Source: Neocallimastix lanati (nom. inval.)
Taxonomy: Eukaryota > Neocallimastigomycota > Neocallimastigomycetes > Neocallimastigales > Neocallimastigaceae
NCBI GenBank assembly: GCA_016946835.1
Contig: JACVTC010000059.1
Span: 722,001 to 786,000, forward strand
Reading direction: 5' to 3'
Length of the DNA: 64,000 nucleotides
Positions 1 through 13,559 of this stretch are shown here, one piece after another. The translations under genes and the position numbers were made by a program. The notes under the pieces were generated by a model. That model saw only the letters and a list, made by a program, of their open reading frames with translations. It was not told where the DNA came from and made no database searches. Position 1 is the first letter of the stretch. Every line of letters begins with the position of its first letter.

Positions 1-3000
1 GATATTTTCTTTTGAATAATTTACTACAATACTCCTATAGCAATCCATTTGTAGACTATGAATATCAATTAAATATAAGCTCATTGACTTTAATTTTGAT
101 GCTTGTTTTCTAATAAGAGTTAAAATTTTTTCATAATATTCCTTCGATTTATTCTCAATAGTACTTGATTTTATTATATTTGATAATAATGAAACTTCTT
201 CCTTAATTTGTTCTTTTCTTTCATCAGTTAATTTATCTCTTATTTCTTCATTGAAATTTATTCTTTCAATCATTCTTTCTAGTAATATATTTTTAAATTT
301 TTTATCAATTATACTAATGTATTTAATTTTTACATCATTTTCAGTCAATAAAAATGAAGATAAAATATTTATATTTTCTTTATTAACCTTAACATTTTCC
401 CAATAATTAGATGTAAATACCCAATGACTAACACGAGGATCATTTTTAATTAAAATACTTAATATTTTTGCTCTTAATTCATTCATATTCTCTAATATGA
501 AATCAACAAATGATTTTTTAATTAAAGTTTGAATATTTTCATAAAGAACTAATTTATCTTGAACATCATTATAACTATGTACAATAAAATTGTAATTCTT
601 TGAATTTAAAATTATTTTATAAATAATTTTATCTAACTGACTAGATGAGTTACTTTCAAATAATTTAAATAATTTTTCAATCAAAATAGTATCAACAGAA
701 TTGTTATTTTCAGTTATACTGGTAGAGCTTGATAATACAACTTCAAGTAATTTGATTGAAACATGATCATTAATATTAATATTTTTAAAAAGATTTTCTA
801 ATATTAAATTAATATCGGTAATGCTCATCAATTTACTAAATATATGGAAAAGGGTTAATGTTAAATAAGAAATATTTTTCTTATTAGCATTACTTTTTGT
901 AATATTATCAATAATATAATTTCTAGTTTTTACAAAATAATTAATCCAAATTTTACTTGATTTATTACATTTAATATTTTCTTCCATAATATAAAGTAAG
1001 CGATATGTTATAACATCATTAACTATAAAGTTTTCATTTATAAAAGGATTTGATAAAACGTGTTCTATAATTTCATTACTTTCTTTAATTAAAATTGAAT
1101 AAATTCTAAAGAATAAATTAATAATATCAAACTCTATATATTTAATATTTTCTTCAGTTAAAAATAATGACACTTCATTATAAATATCCATATATTTCTT
1201 ATTTTCTATTTTATTTAATGAATAAATTACGTAATTACAAAGATTTTTAGTTTGATGATAATTACTAATTAATGCAAAATTAGTAAAAATGCATCTAAAT
1301 GGGATACGCTGTAGAAGTCTTGACCATTTATTGGAATCAATATATTTTAAGAAATCATTAGAAATATAATTAAATAATGAACCACAATATGGAAAATGCA
1401 ATCTTATATATTCAGAAACTCTATTAAAGTATTTTTCATCTTCTAATTCATTAAGCAATTTTGGAAGAATATAAACAAATTGACCCGGAGATAATTGATT
1501 TAAGAATTTGACTAACGTTTGTAAAGTTAAATTTGAATCCTTTTTTATAATATTTTGAAATTTAGATTGCACATTTTTAACTTGAAGTTCATTTATTTCA
1601 TTGTCAATGTCCATTGAAGAACTATTTTTATATGAAATTCTTAATAAATATTGATATGAAGCAGAAATCCAATCTATTTCATCCCAATTTTCTTTCCAAT
1701 AAAGTTCATTTACAGACTTTAGTAAAATATTAAATTCAGATCCAATTTTTGAAATTGTTGCTAATAAATAATCTGGAACCTTTTGTGTTAAATCACAAAT
1801 ACTAATTAAAACATAGCAAATATAACGAGAAATAATAGCTTTATTTTCTCCTTGATATTTCATTAAAGCATTTAATGAAGGATATACAATTAAACTATAA
1901 ATTAATTTTGATTGATCATTTTCATTTTGATTCAAAAGTAAACTCATTTCATTATATTTTTCTATATATCCATTTTTCTTCTTACATTGGTTTTCTATTT
2001 CAAGCATGATATCAACAATTTTATAAGGATCCTGAACAACTGAACAAATGACATCATTAAAGAAATCAATAATTAATAGTCTTTGTTTTGACGGAACAAT
2101 AAAAGTACGCTTCATTGTATCAAACCAAATTGAAATCTCTCTAGTACAAGATTTGAAAATAGATGAACGTGATAACATTTTAATTAATATTTTTAATGTT
2201 AAAGATTGAATTTCAGAAAATGGTGTGCTTAAATATAAATTTAATAATGTTGATAAATGAGTTTTATTGTTTTCATTTTTATTCCACCATTTAAGGTCAC
2301 TAATTTCACCAATTAATTCCAATAAATTATATTGTATTTCAGGTGACATTGAAGAAACATCATTTGTTATCAATTTACCAAAATCAAAACGAGATTCTAA
2401 TAGTGCTTCATTCATATAACTATGATAAAATTTAATAATAGATAAAATTAATCCTAAAATTAAATCTTTCTTTGATTTTAAATCATTACCAGCAACCAAA
2501 TCTATATCATTAGAATTATTATTCAATTGAGAATAATCACTAATCTGATGATGAAGGGAAAGAATAATTTGGACATCTGGAATATTCTTTTTAATTTCAT
2601 TTAATAATAAACGTGAATATTCCTTCCATTTACTAACAACCAATGATGTATTAATACTTGTAATCAATGCATTAGAAGTGGCAATACTCTTACTATTAAT
2701 TCCATTATTTTCCAGAATTCCTTGATTAAAATATTTTTGTTCATATATATATTTAATATTGTTAATATATTCAACAACATTTTGAAGTTTCACAAATGAA
2801 TAGCATAAAATCATTAAACACATATATTTAATTAAATAACTTGAATGTTGTAATCCTCTACTTAATAAAGCGCGACTTATTGGTGGTGGAAATATATTGC
2901 TAATAACATTATTAATTGAAGGTGGTTCTTGAAGATTATTAACATTTACTAAATTCTTTGGAATTGGTAATGAAATAATTTTTTGAGCTAAAATTATATT

Positions 3001-3222
3001 TCCTAACCATTTTGATGAAAGACGTGGTTCAAATGACATATGTAATCCTACTGTCTGCCAGAATCTTTTATTTTTAAATTTATTATCAAAAAAATAATTA
3101 TAAAATGAAATATAACAAAATATTTATAAATTATTTCATATAAATGAAAGTAATAATAATAATAATAATAATAAATAGTAATTGTAATAGTAATAATAAA
3201 AATAATAAATTAAATTATTAAA

Positions 3223-3256
<34 letters not shown>

Positions 3257-5012
3257 TATATATAATTACATAGGAATTAGTTCAGGGCATGCTTTTAATA
3301 TGCTTAATAATAATTCTTGTTGCTTTAAATCTTCTGTTGGATCAATAACAGTAATAAATTTTGATAAAATCTTATTATAAATGCGTATGTTCTTATTTTT
3401 ACTAATTGAACTTTTTGCTGTTGCAGTATACCAACCAGCATCTTGAAAACAAACACCTATTCCTGGATTACAACAAATATATAATAAAAATTCATGAATT
3501 ACATCAGGAACAGTTCTTGCTTGTCTCGACTTTTCTTCTTCTTCATTTATATATTCTTTGAATTCTGACTTATATATTTTTAATATCTATTATAAAATAA
3601 ATAAATAAAATATTATTAATTTTAAATTTAATGAAACATTATATATAATAAAATTTGATTTTTTAATTGTAAAATTACCTCTTCCAAAATAAATGAATTA
3701 AAAAAATTAATTTTAACAGTTCTTGGTAATTCGTCATCATCTATAACATGTTTCTTCAAATTACTAAATACATAATTTACTAACTAAATGTATTTGATTT
3801 GAATTTATAAAATTTAAATATTGATATTTAATATTAATTTTTTAATAAAAAATTAGTACTACTTTTATATTACTTCAAAATTATAATTACATATATTTAT
3901 ATTACCTGATAAGAATCCCTATTCATATCCTTAAAAATCAAATTTAAGAAATTTTTTAATTCCAATACATTCTTTTTAACAATAACATCACCATATATAA
4001 TAAAAGACATTATAAACTTAATATATAATGAACGAACATCTAAATATATATAAAAATATCGTAATATAAAAAAAAAAAAAATTAACAAATAATTAAGAAT
4101 ATAAAATAACAAATTTTAAATATATACCATCTTTATCGATTTTTTCTGCAAATTGTTTTTTTCTCCTAATATTCAATAATTTGTTCAAACTTTTTAAAGA
4201 AAAATCAAATGTTTCTTGTAATTCCTTTGTAGTAACAGAAGAATGTGAAGCAATAGCAATTAACAATCTTAAGGTGGATTGAATTGGATATATATTTCCT
4301 GAAGAAAGTGTTCTGTAAATTGTTTTTAAATAATTTCTTATAATGTAATTAAAAAAAAAAAAATAATAATAAAAAGACTTAAGGTAATTTTTTAAATATT
4401 AAAATTAATATATTTAAAATATTATTTAGTTATTTAATATAAAAAGGATATAATTCTATTAATTGAAATTCCATTAGTTTTAAATCCAATTAATTTTGAA
4501 ACCTGTATAACTTTAGTTAACAACTCCAGGATAATTGTTTCTAATATAACAATTTTATTCTATTATATTATATTTAATTTAATTATATTTAAAAATATTT
4601 AATATTTTATTTAAACCTATTACTATATTTTAATAAAATAAAATTCATAAAAATATTAATTATTACATTTTGTTGGTATTTCCATATGTTAAATAATTCT
4701 TCACATTCTGGAGATTTATTTATGTATTCTCTAAATAAATTTTCTTCTTTACTAACATCAATAGTAGATTTTGAATTATACTTCCCAATAATTTTTTTTA
4801 ATGCAAAAGAAAAATTATATAATCCTAATATTTAAACAAAATCTTTTAATAAATGCTTAGAAAAAAAATAAATGTTAAACACATCTATTAGCAATACCTT
4901 TCTGTAAGACTTGTAAATTATTACTTCTCAAATTATCCATTAAATCTGAAATAGATGAAAATGGAGTATAAGAAGAATTAAATTGTTTAATTTCCTCTGA
5001 AATTGAATCCAT
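1..5012 (-). CDS. URB1: URB1/NPA1-like 60S ribosome biogenesis protein, N-terminal part (truncated by window edge)
   Basis: Large nucleolar scaffold of early pre-60S particles. Eight exons on the minus strand: 4898-5012 (start MDSISEEIKQF), 4667-4824, about 4503-4559 (donor uncertain), 4128-4312, 3906-4039, 3679-3783, 3270-3586, and a long open exon 1-3064 that continues past the window. The visible protein is about 1,350 residues. Family signatures include PECEELFNIWKY, VIHEFLLYICCNPGIGVCF, LLSILKACPELIP, then EPRLSSKWLGN, ISLPIPKN and SRALLSRGLQHSS, in the order of the Npa1/URB1 N-terminal domain; the rest is alpha-helical repeat without low-complexity insertions. The 4503-4559 exon to 4128-4312 junction does not phase with the first donor I chose; a GTTAAC donor 16-17 nt earlier would fix it. 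Identity comes from remembered family motifs, not a search. The C-terminal half lies outside the window. Confidence 0.85.
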
Positions 5013-5420
5013 TTTTGATTCCTTTATTTAAATTCATTAAATAATAAATAATTAAAAAAAAAAAAAAAAGGTAAATAAATAAAAAAAAAAAAACTATAAT
5101 AAAAAAAATAAATAATTAAGAAATTAAATAAATTAATATTATAATGTATAATGTAGTTATAATTTTTTAATATATAATTATATTAAATGTTTAACTACAA
5201 TCAGTTTCTTAAAAATAAAATTAAAATGAAAGTTACTTTAGGTAAAATGAAATGATTGATTTAATAATAGTATTAATATTAATCACGTGTTGATATATAA
5301 AAAAAATTTTAAAAATACTTCAATGTTATAGGTCAATTAGTTAATCTTAATTTTTTAATAACTAATTTTTATTTATTTATTTTTTTATTTATTTATTTAG
5401 ATATTTATTTATTTAGGTAT

Positions 5421-5455
<35 letters not shown>

Positions 5456-5731
5456 GGTATTTATTTATTTATTTAGGTATTTATTTATTTATTTAAGTAT
5501 TTATTTATTTATTCATTCATTCATTTTTATATTTTTTTCAATAATATATGTATTATTGAAAAAAAAATATTTCATAATAAAAATAGTTATTATAACTTAG
5601 ATAGCATTATTTAATATTAAAAAATGATAATATTAATAATAATTATTATTATTATAAAAATATTAAAACGAGTTCTATGGACATTTAAATAATTAAAACA
5701 TATCCCTTGCCTTGATCCTCTATATTTTTCT
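5013..5731. other. Intergenic, tandem minus-strand genes; TTTA repeat
   Basis: Separates the URB1 start from the end of the CEP295-like gene. It contains poly-A tracts near 5050-5110 and an imperfect TTTA tetranucleotide array at about 5368-5525 with scattered GGTA variants. I see no gene. Confidence 0.7.
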
Positions 5732-7669
5732 TTACATACCATAAACATTTTGCTTTGAACTACCTCTACATCCTCTTTTCATATTTGATGATTTATAATT
5801 TAATTCTTTAACATTTTTTTTAAAATCAGTCCAATTTGTATTTCTGTATGATAATATTTCTACATTCTTCGGTTCTTTTTTATATGATTTTTCTATTACA
5901 TTTGGTATTTTCTCTAAACTTTTATCATCTATTTAATATTTAGTATTTAATATCAAATAATTATTTAATATTATTAATTTTGAATTTTAATAATATTATA
6001 TTATTTTATTATTATTTTAAATATTAAATTATATATACTTTCATAATAATTAATATTGTAATTGTTTCTATTTGCATTAATAAAATTTATCTTATTACTA
6101 TTATATACATTTTGTTCTTTAGAACCTTTAAAAAAATTATTTATATTTTCTTTTTTTTGTAATTTACCAATTCTTTCCAACATCTTTAAATTCCTTATAA
6201 ATATTTCTTTTTGCTTTAATTCATAATAATAATTTTATATATAAATAATTATAATTATTATATAAATTATAATAGTTTTAAAAATAAACCATTAATTAAA
6301 TAATAACAACAATAATAATAATTATAATAATGTCATTTCTTATGTATATTTATTAATTATATCTAACCTTTTCATCGTTAACCTTAGCTATTGCTTTCCT
6401 GTATCTCTCTTTTGTTATTTGGAGGCTTTCTTTCAATTTTTTTTGATTATTTTCTATATTCATTTGACTCTCCTTTAATTTCTTATTGTCCACCTCAGTT
6501 GTATTAAATACATTGTTGCTTTGACTATTACCCAGAATAATATTATTGATATGACGATAAGATGAACCATCATAATTTTTTTTCTGTAAGACCTTTATAT
6601 CTTTAAATGTCATATATATATTATTACCATTTTCTAACTTTCCATTATTTTTTTTTTGCTTGATTTGATATTGATCTATTAAAATATTATCTTTCCAATT
6701 CGACGTTGTTACAGTATCATATTGATTTCTAATATAATCTGTTATGCCTTTTATTTTTTCTAAAGTTTCTTTACATTGCTATATTATTATATTAATTGAA
6801 ATTGAATAATTAACAATTATCCGAAACTTATAATAATATTATATCGATTCAAATAATAAAAATAAAATTCAAAAAGAAAAAAAATATATTATTATTTTAA
6901 ATACTTTTCTCTTGACTTCCACAATCTTTTCATTTTCTATTACTTTTTCTTCATATAACTTTATTAAATTTTCATGTCTTTTTAATACCTTAATTTATAT
7001 ATAAGTAAAACAAAAATAATTTACTAGTTCATTAATTTGAAATGAATTTGAAAATCAATTAATATAAATATAATTTTATTATTATACTTTATTATTCCGT
7101 TGAATTTTTGCATTCATTTGTGCTGCGTCAATATAATTTTTGGTTAATTTCTTTAATTCAAAAAAATTATTTATTTTTGGTATATGAGTTCTATTCCATT
7201 GTGCCTTTGAATGTTAATTTTAGTATTAATTTATAATTTTTTTTAAAAATAAAATTAAATGATTCAAATAAAGAGAGAGAGAGAATTATTAATTTATATA
7301 ACTATGTTTCAATTAAAATTACTTGTATATAAATAAATTATATATATATATAATTTTTTATTTCTTCTTTATTATTATTTCTATTAATATATATATATAT
7401 GTATGTATTATAATATTTGTATAAAATTATTAATTATTAATGTCAATTCCATTTTTATATACCTGAATTAATCGTATTAAGCTTTTTAATTCTTCTTCTA
7501 CAGATGTATTATAATTTGGTATTCTATTTTCATATATTTTTTTCCCTTGATTTCGAGCCTGCTGTATTCTTAATATCCTTTTCCTTTTTTCCTCATTTTC
7601 TCTCAATGTTTTTTCTTCATTTGGACTTAATGGTATTACTTTTTTTGTTTTTATTACGCTTTTATTCAT
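5732..7669 (-). CDS. CEP295/Ana1-like centriole protein (short form)
   Basis: Six exons: 7463-7669, 7088-7204, 6905-6988, 6368-6778, 6039-6213, 5732-5928. All junctions are in phase and give 396 residues ending in TAA. The start MNKSVIKTKKVIPLSPNEE and the following basic stretch KRKRILRIQQARNQ resemble the N-terminus of CEP295/Ana1 (basic leader, L-S-P-N-E-E, then R-x2-R-x-L-Q-x-R). The next exon, with W-N-R-T and K-I-N-N, a hydrophobic heptad and Y-I-D-A-A, matches the following block of that family, and a charged coiled coil follows. Known members act in centriole-to-centrosome conversion and are far longer (over 1,600 residues), so this would be a reduced version or I have missed exons at the 3' end. 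Other centriolar or ciliary coiled-coil proteins are possible; the family call rests on about 120 residues. Confidence 0.55.
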
Positions 7670-7699
7670 ACTTTCATATATATTTTGATTCTAAATAAA

Positions 7700-8230
7700 T
7701 TAATAATTTTTTTCAATTGTTAACTCGACAGAATATCAAAATGTTAATTTGACAGAATATCAAAAAAAAAGAAAAAAATCTATCATTCTTTTAAAAAAAA
7801 AAAACACTAAATATATATATATATATAATAAATATATATAATTTAGATTATATATAAAAAATGAAAATTATTTTTAATTAAAATTTAATTAAATTTTAAA
7901 ATATATGTTATATAGCAAACTTTACAAATTAACATTATAAAAATATAAAATTTAAAATTAATGTTCGCTTTAAATTGTATCTCAAAGTAATAAAAAGAAT
8001 TAAAATTTTAAATAAAAAAAATAAATAAATAAATAAATAAATAATATATATATATATATTTTAAATGAAATAAAGCATTAAAAATTATATAATTCATGCT
8101 CGATTTAATTTTGATTGAGGCTTAATAAGTAAAAAAAATTTATTGTATATAATATTTTTATTTTATTATAAATAAAACTATTGGTATTATTTTTATTATA
8201 AAAAAATTTAATTTTATTCAAAATATTTAC
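7700..8230. other. AT-rich intergenic sequence
   Basis: Upstream of the CEP295-like start. It holds a short direct repeat (GTTAA-TCGACAGAATATCAAA type, at about 7721-7760), AT dinucleotide runs and an AAAT array near 8018-8045. No gene is visible. Confidence 0.6.
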
Positions 8231-8263
8231 ACTAAAATTGTTACTAGAATTTCCAAACTTCAC

Positions 8264-8435
8264 AATTTATTTTATTTTATTTTATTTTATTTTATTTTAT
8301 TCAATCTGTACTTATATTCATATTCTACTCTTTATTTTATTTTATTTTATTCAATCTGTACTTATATTCATATTCTACTCTTTATTTTATTTTATGTTAT
8401 TTTATTCTATTTTATTATATTTTATTTCATTTTAT
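8264..8435. repeat. (TTTTA)n satellite with two type-A islands
   Basis: Pentanucleotide TTTTA array interrupted twice by the island CAATCTGTACTTATATTCAT plus ATTCTACTC, the same island seen in the 27.7-29.4 kb array. The open frame through it (FILFYFILFY) is a by-product of the repeat. Confidence 0.9.
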
Positions 8436-8964
8436 TTCTACTTATTATAATTATTGACAACCTGTTATTTACTATTAAATTTATTTAAAAATAAATACTA
8501 TACTAATCAAAGGGTTCTTAGTAAAAAAAATATTCAACTTATGAAATACTTATTGTTTAACATTTTAGAAATTTATAAATTTATATATTTTAAAATTAGG
8601 CACTAAAGAAAAATAAAAATTTTTCTCACTAAATCATTTATTAAAAAGTTATATTTCACTTTTACAACTCATGGAAAATAATATTTTCTATATTTTTTTG
8701 TTTTATTTATTTATTTTCTCTTTTATAAATCTCTCTTTCAAAAGTACACTTATATTTTATTATTTATAACTTTTTATTATTATTTTAAGTTATTTTACTA
8801 TTCTATTTTTAGTAAAATATATTTCATTATAATAGAATATTAATACAAATTTAATGAGTTTTAACTATCTCAATGTAAAATAACGTAGAAATAATTTAAT
8901 GCATTATAATTATTATAAAAATTCTTCATCAATTATTATTGTTAACTATATATCATGTGATAAA

Positions 8965-9480
8965 TAAGTTAATATGCGGGACTTTTATGTGCTACTAATT
9001 TTTAATAGTATCGTTATATTTAATTAACCTTTATTAATATATTTAATTTATAAACCCAATTAACCAAGGGTCTTCTCCAAGTTACCATAAAGAAGAGTAG
9101 TTATTAGGAATCTTTATAATAATTTAATAAATTTTAATAATAATAAATATACATTTAAAATATATTATATCGTAGTATAATATATAATAAATATATTCGT
9201 AAAATAATGATAGAAATAAAATAAATATAATAAATTCATTATGCCCAAGCCTGAGATTGCGCTAATGAGATAATTAGTAATAACAACAATCGCGTCTATA
9301 CAAAACTAAATATTAGAAATTATGGAATTAAAAGAAAATAAAATTTTTAGATTATTATTAATTGCAATTAAACCATATATTTTCTTTTATAAAAAAAATA
9401 TATAGTTTAATTTTTAGCAAGGGCATTTCTGATATAAAACAAATATTTGTAGTAACATATTTGTATATTTAATAATAATT
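8965..9480 (+). mobile_element. Decayed Ty1/copia-related fragment
   Basis: Two patches match the copia relic at 14.5-17.6 kb. ATATGCGGGACTTTTATGT at about 8973 recurs at about 15055, and a stretch of roughly 60 bp at about 9422-9482 recurs at about 17550-17610 at over 80% identity by eye. In the second locus that stretch lies downstream of the reverse transcriptase remains and reads like the start of copia RNase H (Trp, K-M-K, C-V-A-T). No terminal repeats or open frame are recognisable here, so this looks like an internal-deletion remnant. Confidence 0.5.
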
Positions 9481-9499
9481 ATTAAATTTATAATAATTA

Positions 9500-9850
9500 T
9501 TTTATTTTATTTTATTTTATTTTATTTTATTTTATTTTATTTTATTTTATTTTATTTTATTTTATTTTATTTTATTTTATTTTATTTTATTTTATTTTAT
9601 TTTATTTTATTTTATTTTATTCAATCTGTTCTTTATATTCATATTCAATATTTATTTTATTTTATTTTATTTTATTTTATTTTATTTTATTTTATTTTAT
9701 TTTATTTTATTTTATTTTATTTTATTTTATTTTATTTTATTTTATTTTATTCAATCTGTTCTTTATATTCATATTCAATATTTATTTTATTTTATTTTAT
9801 TTTATTTTATTTTATTTTATTTTATTTTATTTTATTTTATGTTATTTTAT
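9500..9850. repeat. (TTTTA)n satellite with two type-B islands
   Basis: Pentanucleotide array containing two copies of a variant island (CAATCTGTTCTTTATATTCA then TATTCAATATT) near 9621 and 9751. The same variant occurs three times in a row in the 27.8-28.1 kb array. Confidence 0.92.
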
Positions 9851-9980
9851 TTTAATATGTATTATTATAATTATAATAATTTATAATACTTTTATTCATA
9901 TTATATAGTTTTATGTATTAGAATATATTATTAATAAATTATTTCTTATAAATATATTAAATTATTTATATTAGAAATGA

Positions 9981-10258
9981 AGATGTGGTGCATTTCGCCA
10001 ATTTTTTTGAAAGTATGTGGCGTATTAAAAAATGTGCAATTTCGCCAAATTGCAATTCGCCAAGTTGCATTTTGCCAAATTGAAAATTATTAAATAAATA
10101 AATAAATAAAATTAAATATTATTAATATCACATAAAAACAATTTTAAAAAAAATTATTTTGAATTAATATTTATTAATTTATTCATTTATTTATATCAAT
10201 ACTCCACTTGTCGAAATGCAACCTGGCGAAATGCAATTTGGGGAAATGCAACTCTCCC
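9981..10258 (-). mobile_element. Miniature hAT-like DNA transposon, copy A
   Basis: A 278-bp element in the orientation opposite to the copy at 32313-32617, to which its reverse complement aligns almost end to end. Its termini are ATGTGGTGCATTTCGCC on the left and GGAAATGCAACTCTCCC on the right, an imperfect terminal inverted repeat. Subterminal copies of a TTTCGCCA-type motif occur at both ends around an AAAT-rich core. It has no coding capacity, and I did not find a convincing target-site duplication. Confidence 0.75.
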
Positions 10259-10572
10259 TTATAATTTTATTAATAACTCAAATCCTTGACTTTTAATTAA
10301 AGGTTTAATGTTACACGATGTATAATGTATAAATAATATTTTATAAATTCATAATTCATATCATTTACAAGAACGTAAAAATTTTTAATATTTACAATTT
10401 ATTTTTATTTCTTATTATTATTATTTTTTTTAATAAAGAATTGTGATAAATTAATAATTTTTTAAAAAAAAAATATGACAAAATTATATTACTTTATGAA
10501 TAAATTTTGAAATTTTATTGTTAAATAAATAAATATTAATAATACTAATATAAATTTTATGGAGTTAATAAA

Positions 10573-12191
10573 TTAATTATCTTTTAAAAAATTATATTTC
10601 ATATATTCATCAGCAGTCATTTGAACTGAAGGAATAAACTGATCATGTTTACTATAATAATTTGGTTTGTCATTATTAAAATGTTTAAATATTAAGAAAC
10701 AAATATTTGAAAGAATTAATATGACAGTAATTAATACCGTTATTATTACCTATATATGTATATTAATTAATTTATATAATTAATAATATACTTGTAAATT
10801 AAGATTGGAAAATTTTATAAATGTTAATATGTATTTATACTTACTATTGTTTTCACTTCTAATGGTTTTACAAATTGATTTAATGTTTCTGCTATTGTTT
10901 CTGCTCCAATTTCAGACCTGTTATATATTATTAAAGCAATATTTATTATTACTTCTATTTAACTTAATTATTAAAATTATAATTAAAATAAAATATACAT
11001 TATTATATCATCAGGATTTCTATTCATGCATAATTCCCATTCATTACATTTTTGCTGCATCGCAGGAACGCGTTCCGCTGGATTGCAATGATTAATATGA
11101 TACTGATTGGAGCATTCTAAAATTTGTTGAACAATCTCTAATAAACAATTATTTATATAATATATAAATAATAATAAATATATATATATATAAAGTTAGT
11201 CATACTATTATTGATATATTTTATTATTAATTATTATTTCATTATAAATTATTTAAATATTATTTTTATGATATTTTATTGAATTTCACATATATTCTCA
11301 TTATACATATACATTATATACCTGAAGAATGAATTGCTGCTTTATTTTTTAAATCTCTTCTTATTGTTAAAAATAACTGTAATACTATTATACTAATTAT
11401 ACTAAATATTATTATGCTAGAAAACAATAAAAAATAACTTTATTTTATTCGTTGTAATATTATTTATAAAATTAGTAAAAATTATTAATTTAATTACAAA
11501 TAATTTAAATATATATATATATACCCATGTACAAGATGTGGTAATTCTGGATTTGCCCACCAACTTCTATTTTTTTTCGGTATATTATTATAATCAAATT
11601 TTAAATGATTCTATATATAAATTTGATAATATACATTTCAAAAAATTTATAATAATAAATTTATTTTTAATAAAAAAAGAATTATTATTTCTCATTATGT
11701 ACATTTTATGTGTATTATATAAAGCAATTTATATGTTATAAATTTTTTTATAGACATTTACATTATTAATTGAAATAATTTCATTTTGATTTCCTCTTCT
11801 TCTTTTTCTTGATAAGTCTATATTATTAAATAAAAGAATAATTTATTATATATTTCTGATATATCAAACTATTCATTAAATTTTATGTACAAATAAAAAT
11901 ATAAGACAAAAAAATTACGAATATAACGACTATATAAAGAATTCTTTTTTTCATATAGTTCATTCTTATTCGCTGAAAAATTAAATATTGATTTCTCATT
12001 AAAATTTTTATTCAAACCTACTTAATTTTACATATCAATAACAATAATATATAAATTTAATATTTATAATTGATTTTATTTTATTCTTTTTTTACTAATC
12101 TATTATATAGTAATATATATTTATTAATAATTAATAATTATATACCATTAGAAAGAGCATTTTTTTGCCTCTTATTATCCTCTTCAGTCAT
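10573..12191 (-). CDS. BRL1: BRR6/BRL1-family nuclear envelope protein
   Basis: Integral protein of the inner nuclear membrane needed for nuclear pore complex assembly. Eight exons: 12146-12191, 11919-11972, 11762-11817, 11525-11610, 11322-11416, 10999-11137, 10845-10917, 10573-10749; every junction phases and gives 241 residues with a TAA stop. Order: a basic N-terminus with HLSRKRRRG, a first membrane segment (IIIFSIISIIVLQLFL, about residues 82-97), the lumenal disulfide domain with four cysteines (ECSNQYHINHCNPAERVPAM followed by KCNEWELCMNRNP, the family hallmark), an amphipathic stretch SEIGAETIAETLNQFVKPLE, and a second membrane segment (VIITVLITVILILSNICFLI). The short C-tail ends NFLKDN. 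BRR6 and BRL1 paralogues cannot be separated here. The family is confined to organisms with closed or semi-closed mitosis, fitting a fungus. Confidence 0.93.
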
Positions 12192-12406
12192 GAATGATTA
12201 AAATTGTTTAAAAAATAAAAAATTGAAATTACTTAGCTTTTTAAAATTTATATAAATTAAAATTCACAATAAACTAGAAAACAATATATTTCAAATAAAA
12301 TAAATAAATAAATAAAAATTATTCATTAATTAATAATTATATAAAATCCATATTAAGCTAGCCTTTGTATTTTTGAATTTTAAAGATAAAAAAAAAATAA
12401 AAATAT

Positions 12407-12975
12407 TTAATTGTGGCTTGTTCTAGATACATATTAATATATATTTAATTTATATTTACAATATATTTAATATAATTTAATATTTTATTAAATTTAAGCT
12501 ATAATATAACTTTATGTTCATAAAATTTACTTTAAATTAAATTTTATAAACATAATTTTATGATTAATCAACAGACTTGATAATGATAGCCACGACTTTT
12601 GAATTATTTATATCAATTTCCCCCAAAGTTTTCATCATCTTTATCGGCTTCATTAAAAATATTGGAAGTGACTTAACAAAGATAGGTTTTTAGCTTTCAA
12701 AATGTTACTAAGTAACTTTTTCCACATTTTAAAATTGGAACCCTTGTGAAAGAAACATTCAGCGCTCTAAGTCATTTTAAAATGAGACTCTTAATCTATA
12801 AAAGATTGTTTATTAATTAATATAAATTTATTATTTATAGAAAATAAATCATTAACAAAGATTTAAAGTACACAGGTAAAATTATTTGTTTTTTAATTGT
12901 GGCTTGTTATATATACACATTAATTTATATTGAATTAATTTACAATAATATAATTTAATATCTTAAAGTTGAATA
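12407..12975. repeat. Direct repeat pair enclosing a less AT-rich unique segment
   Basis: A repeat of about 80 bp beginning TTAATTGTGGCTTGTT occurs at about 12407 and again at about 12893. The intervening 400 bp (12560-12800) has noticeably more G+C than its surroundings but no recognisable coding frame. It may be a pair of degraded terminal repeats around a small element. Confidence 0.5.
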
Positions 12976-13521
12976 TTATCTTATATTAATAAAGTGGATG
13001 TGGTGTATTTCGGAAAGTTGTAATAGGCAATGTGGTGTTCAAAATATTGTAATTTAACGCCATAAATATTTTAATATTTTTTTAATGCAATTATATATAA
13101 ATAAATAAATAAATAAATTTTTATCTGATTTAGAAATAAATAAAACAGTATTAATAAAAAATAAAATATTTCAAATATTTTCTTAATTTACTTTGTAACA
13201 AAAAAAGACTGAATAATAAATATTTATTTATGTATATAATTAAATTTAAATAATAAATATACATAATAAAATAATTCAATATCAGTAATAAATAATTAGA
13301 TATAATTAAATATTAAAAGTAAATAAATAAATAAATAAATATTTTACTATTTAATATTAAAAAATAAAATATATTTATATTTATATATACTAATTAAATA
13401 TATAATAAATAATTAAGCAATTTAATATATATAACAATTAAAAAAATATTTTATTTTTTTAAATAAAACATATTTTCTTATAAAAAATACTTTATTATTA
13501 TAAAATATTATTTGAAAAAAA

Positions 13522-13554
<33 letters not shown>

Positions 13555-13559
13555 ATAAG

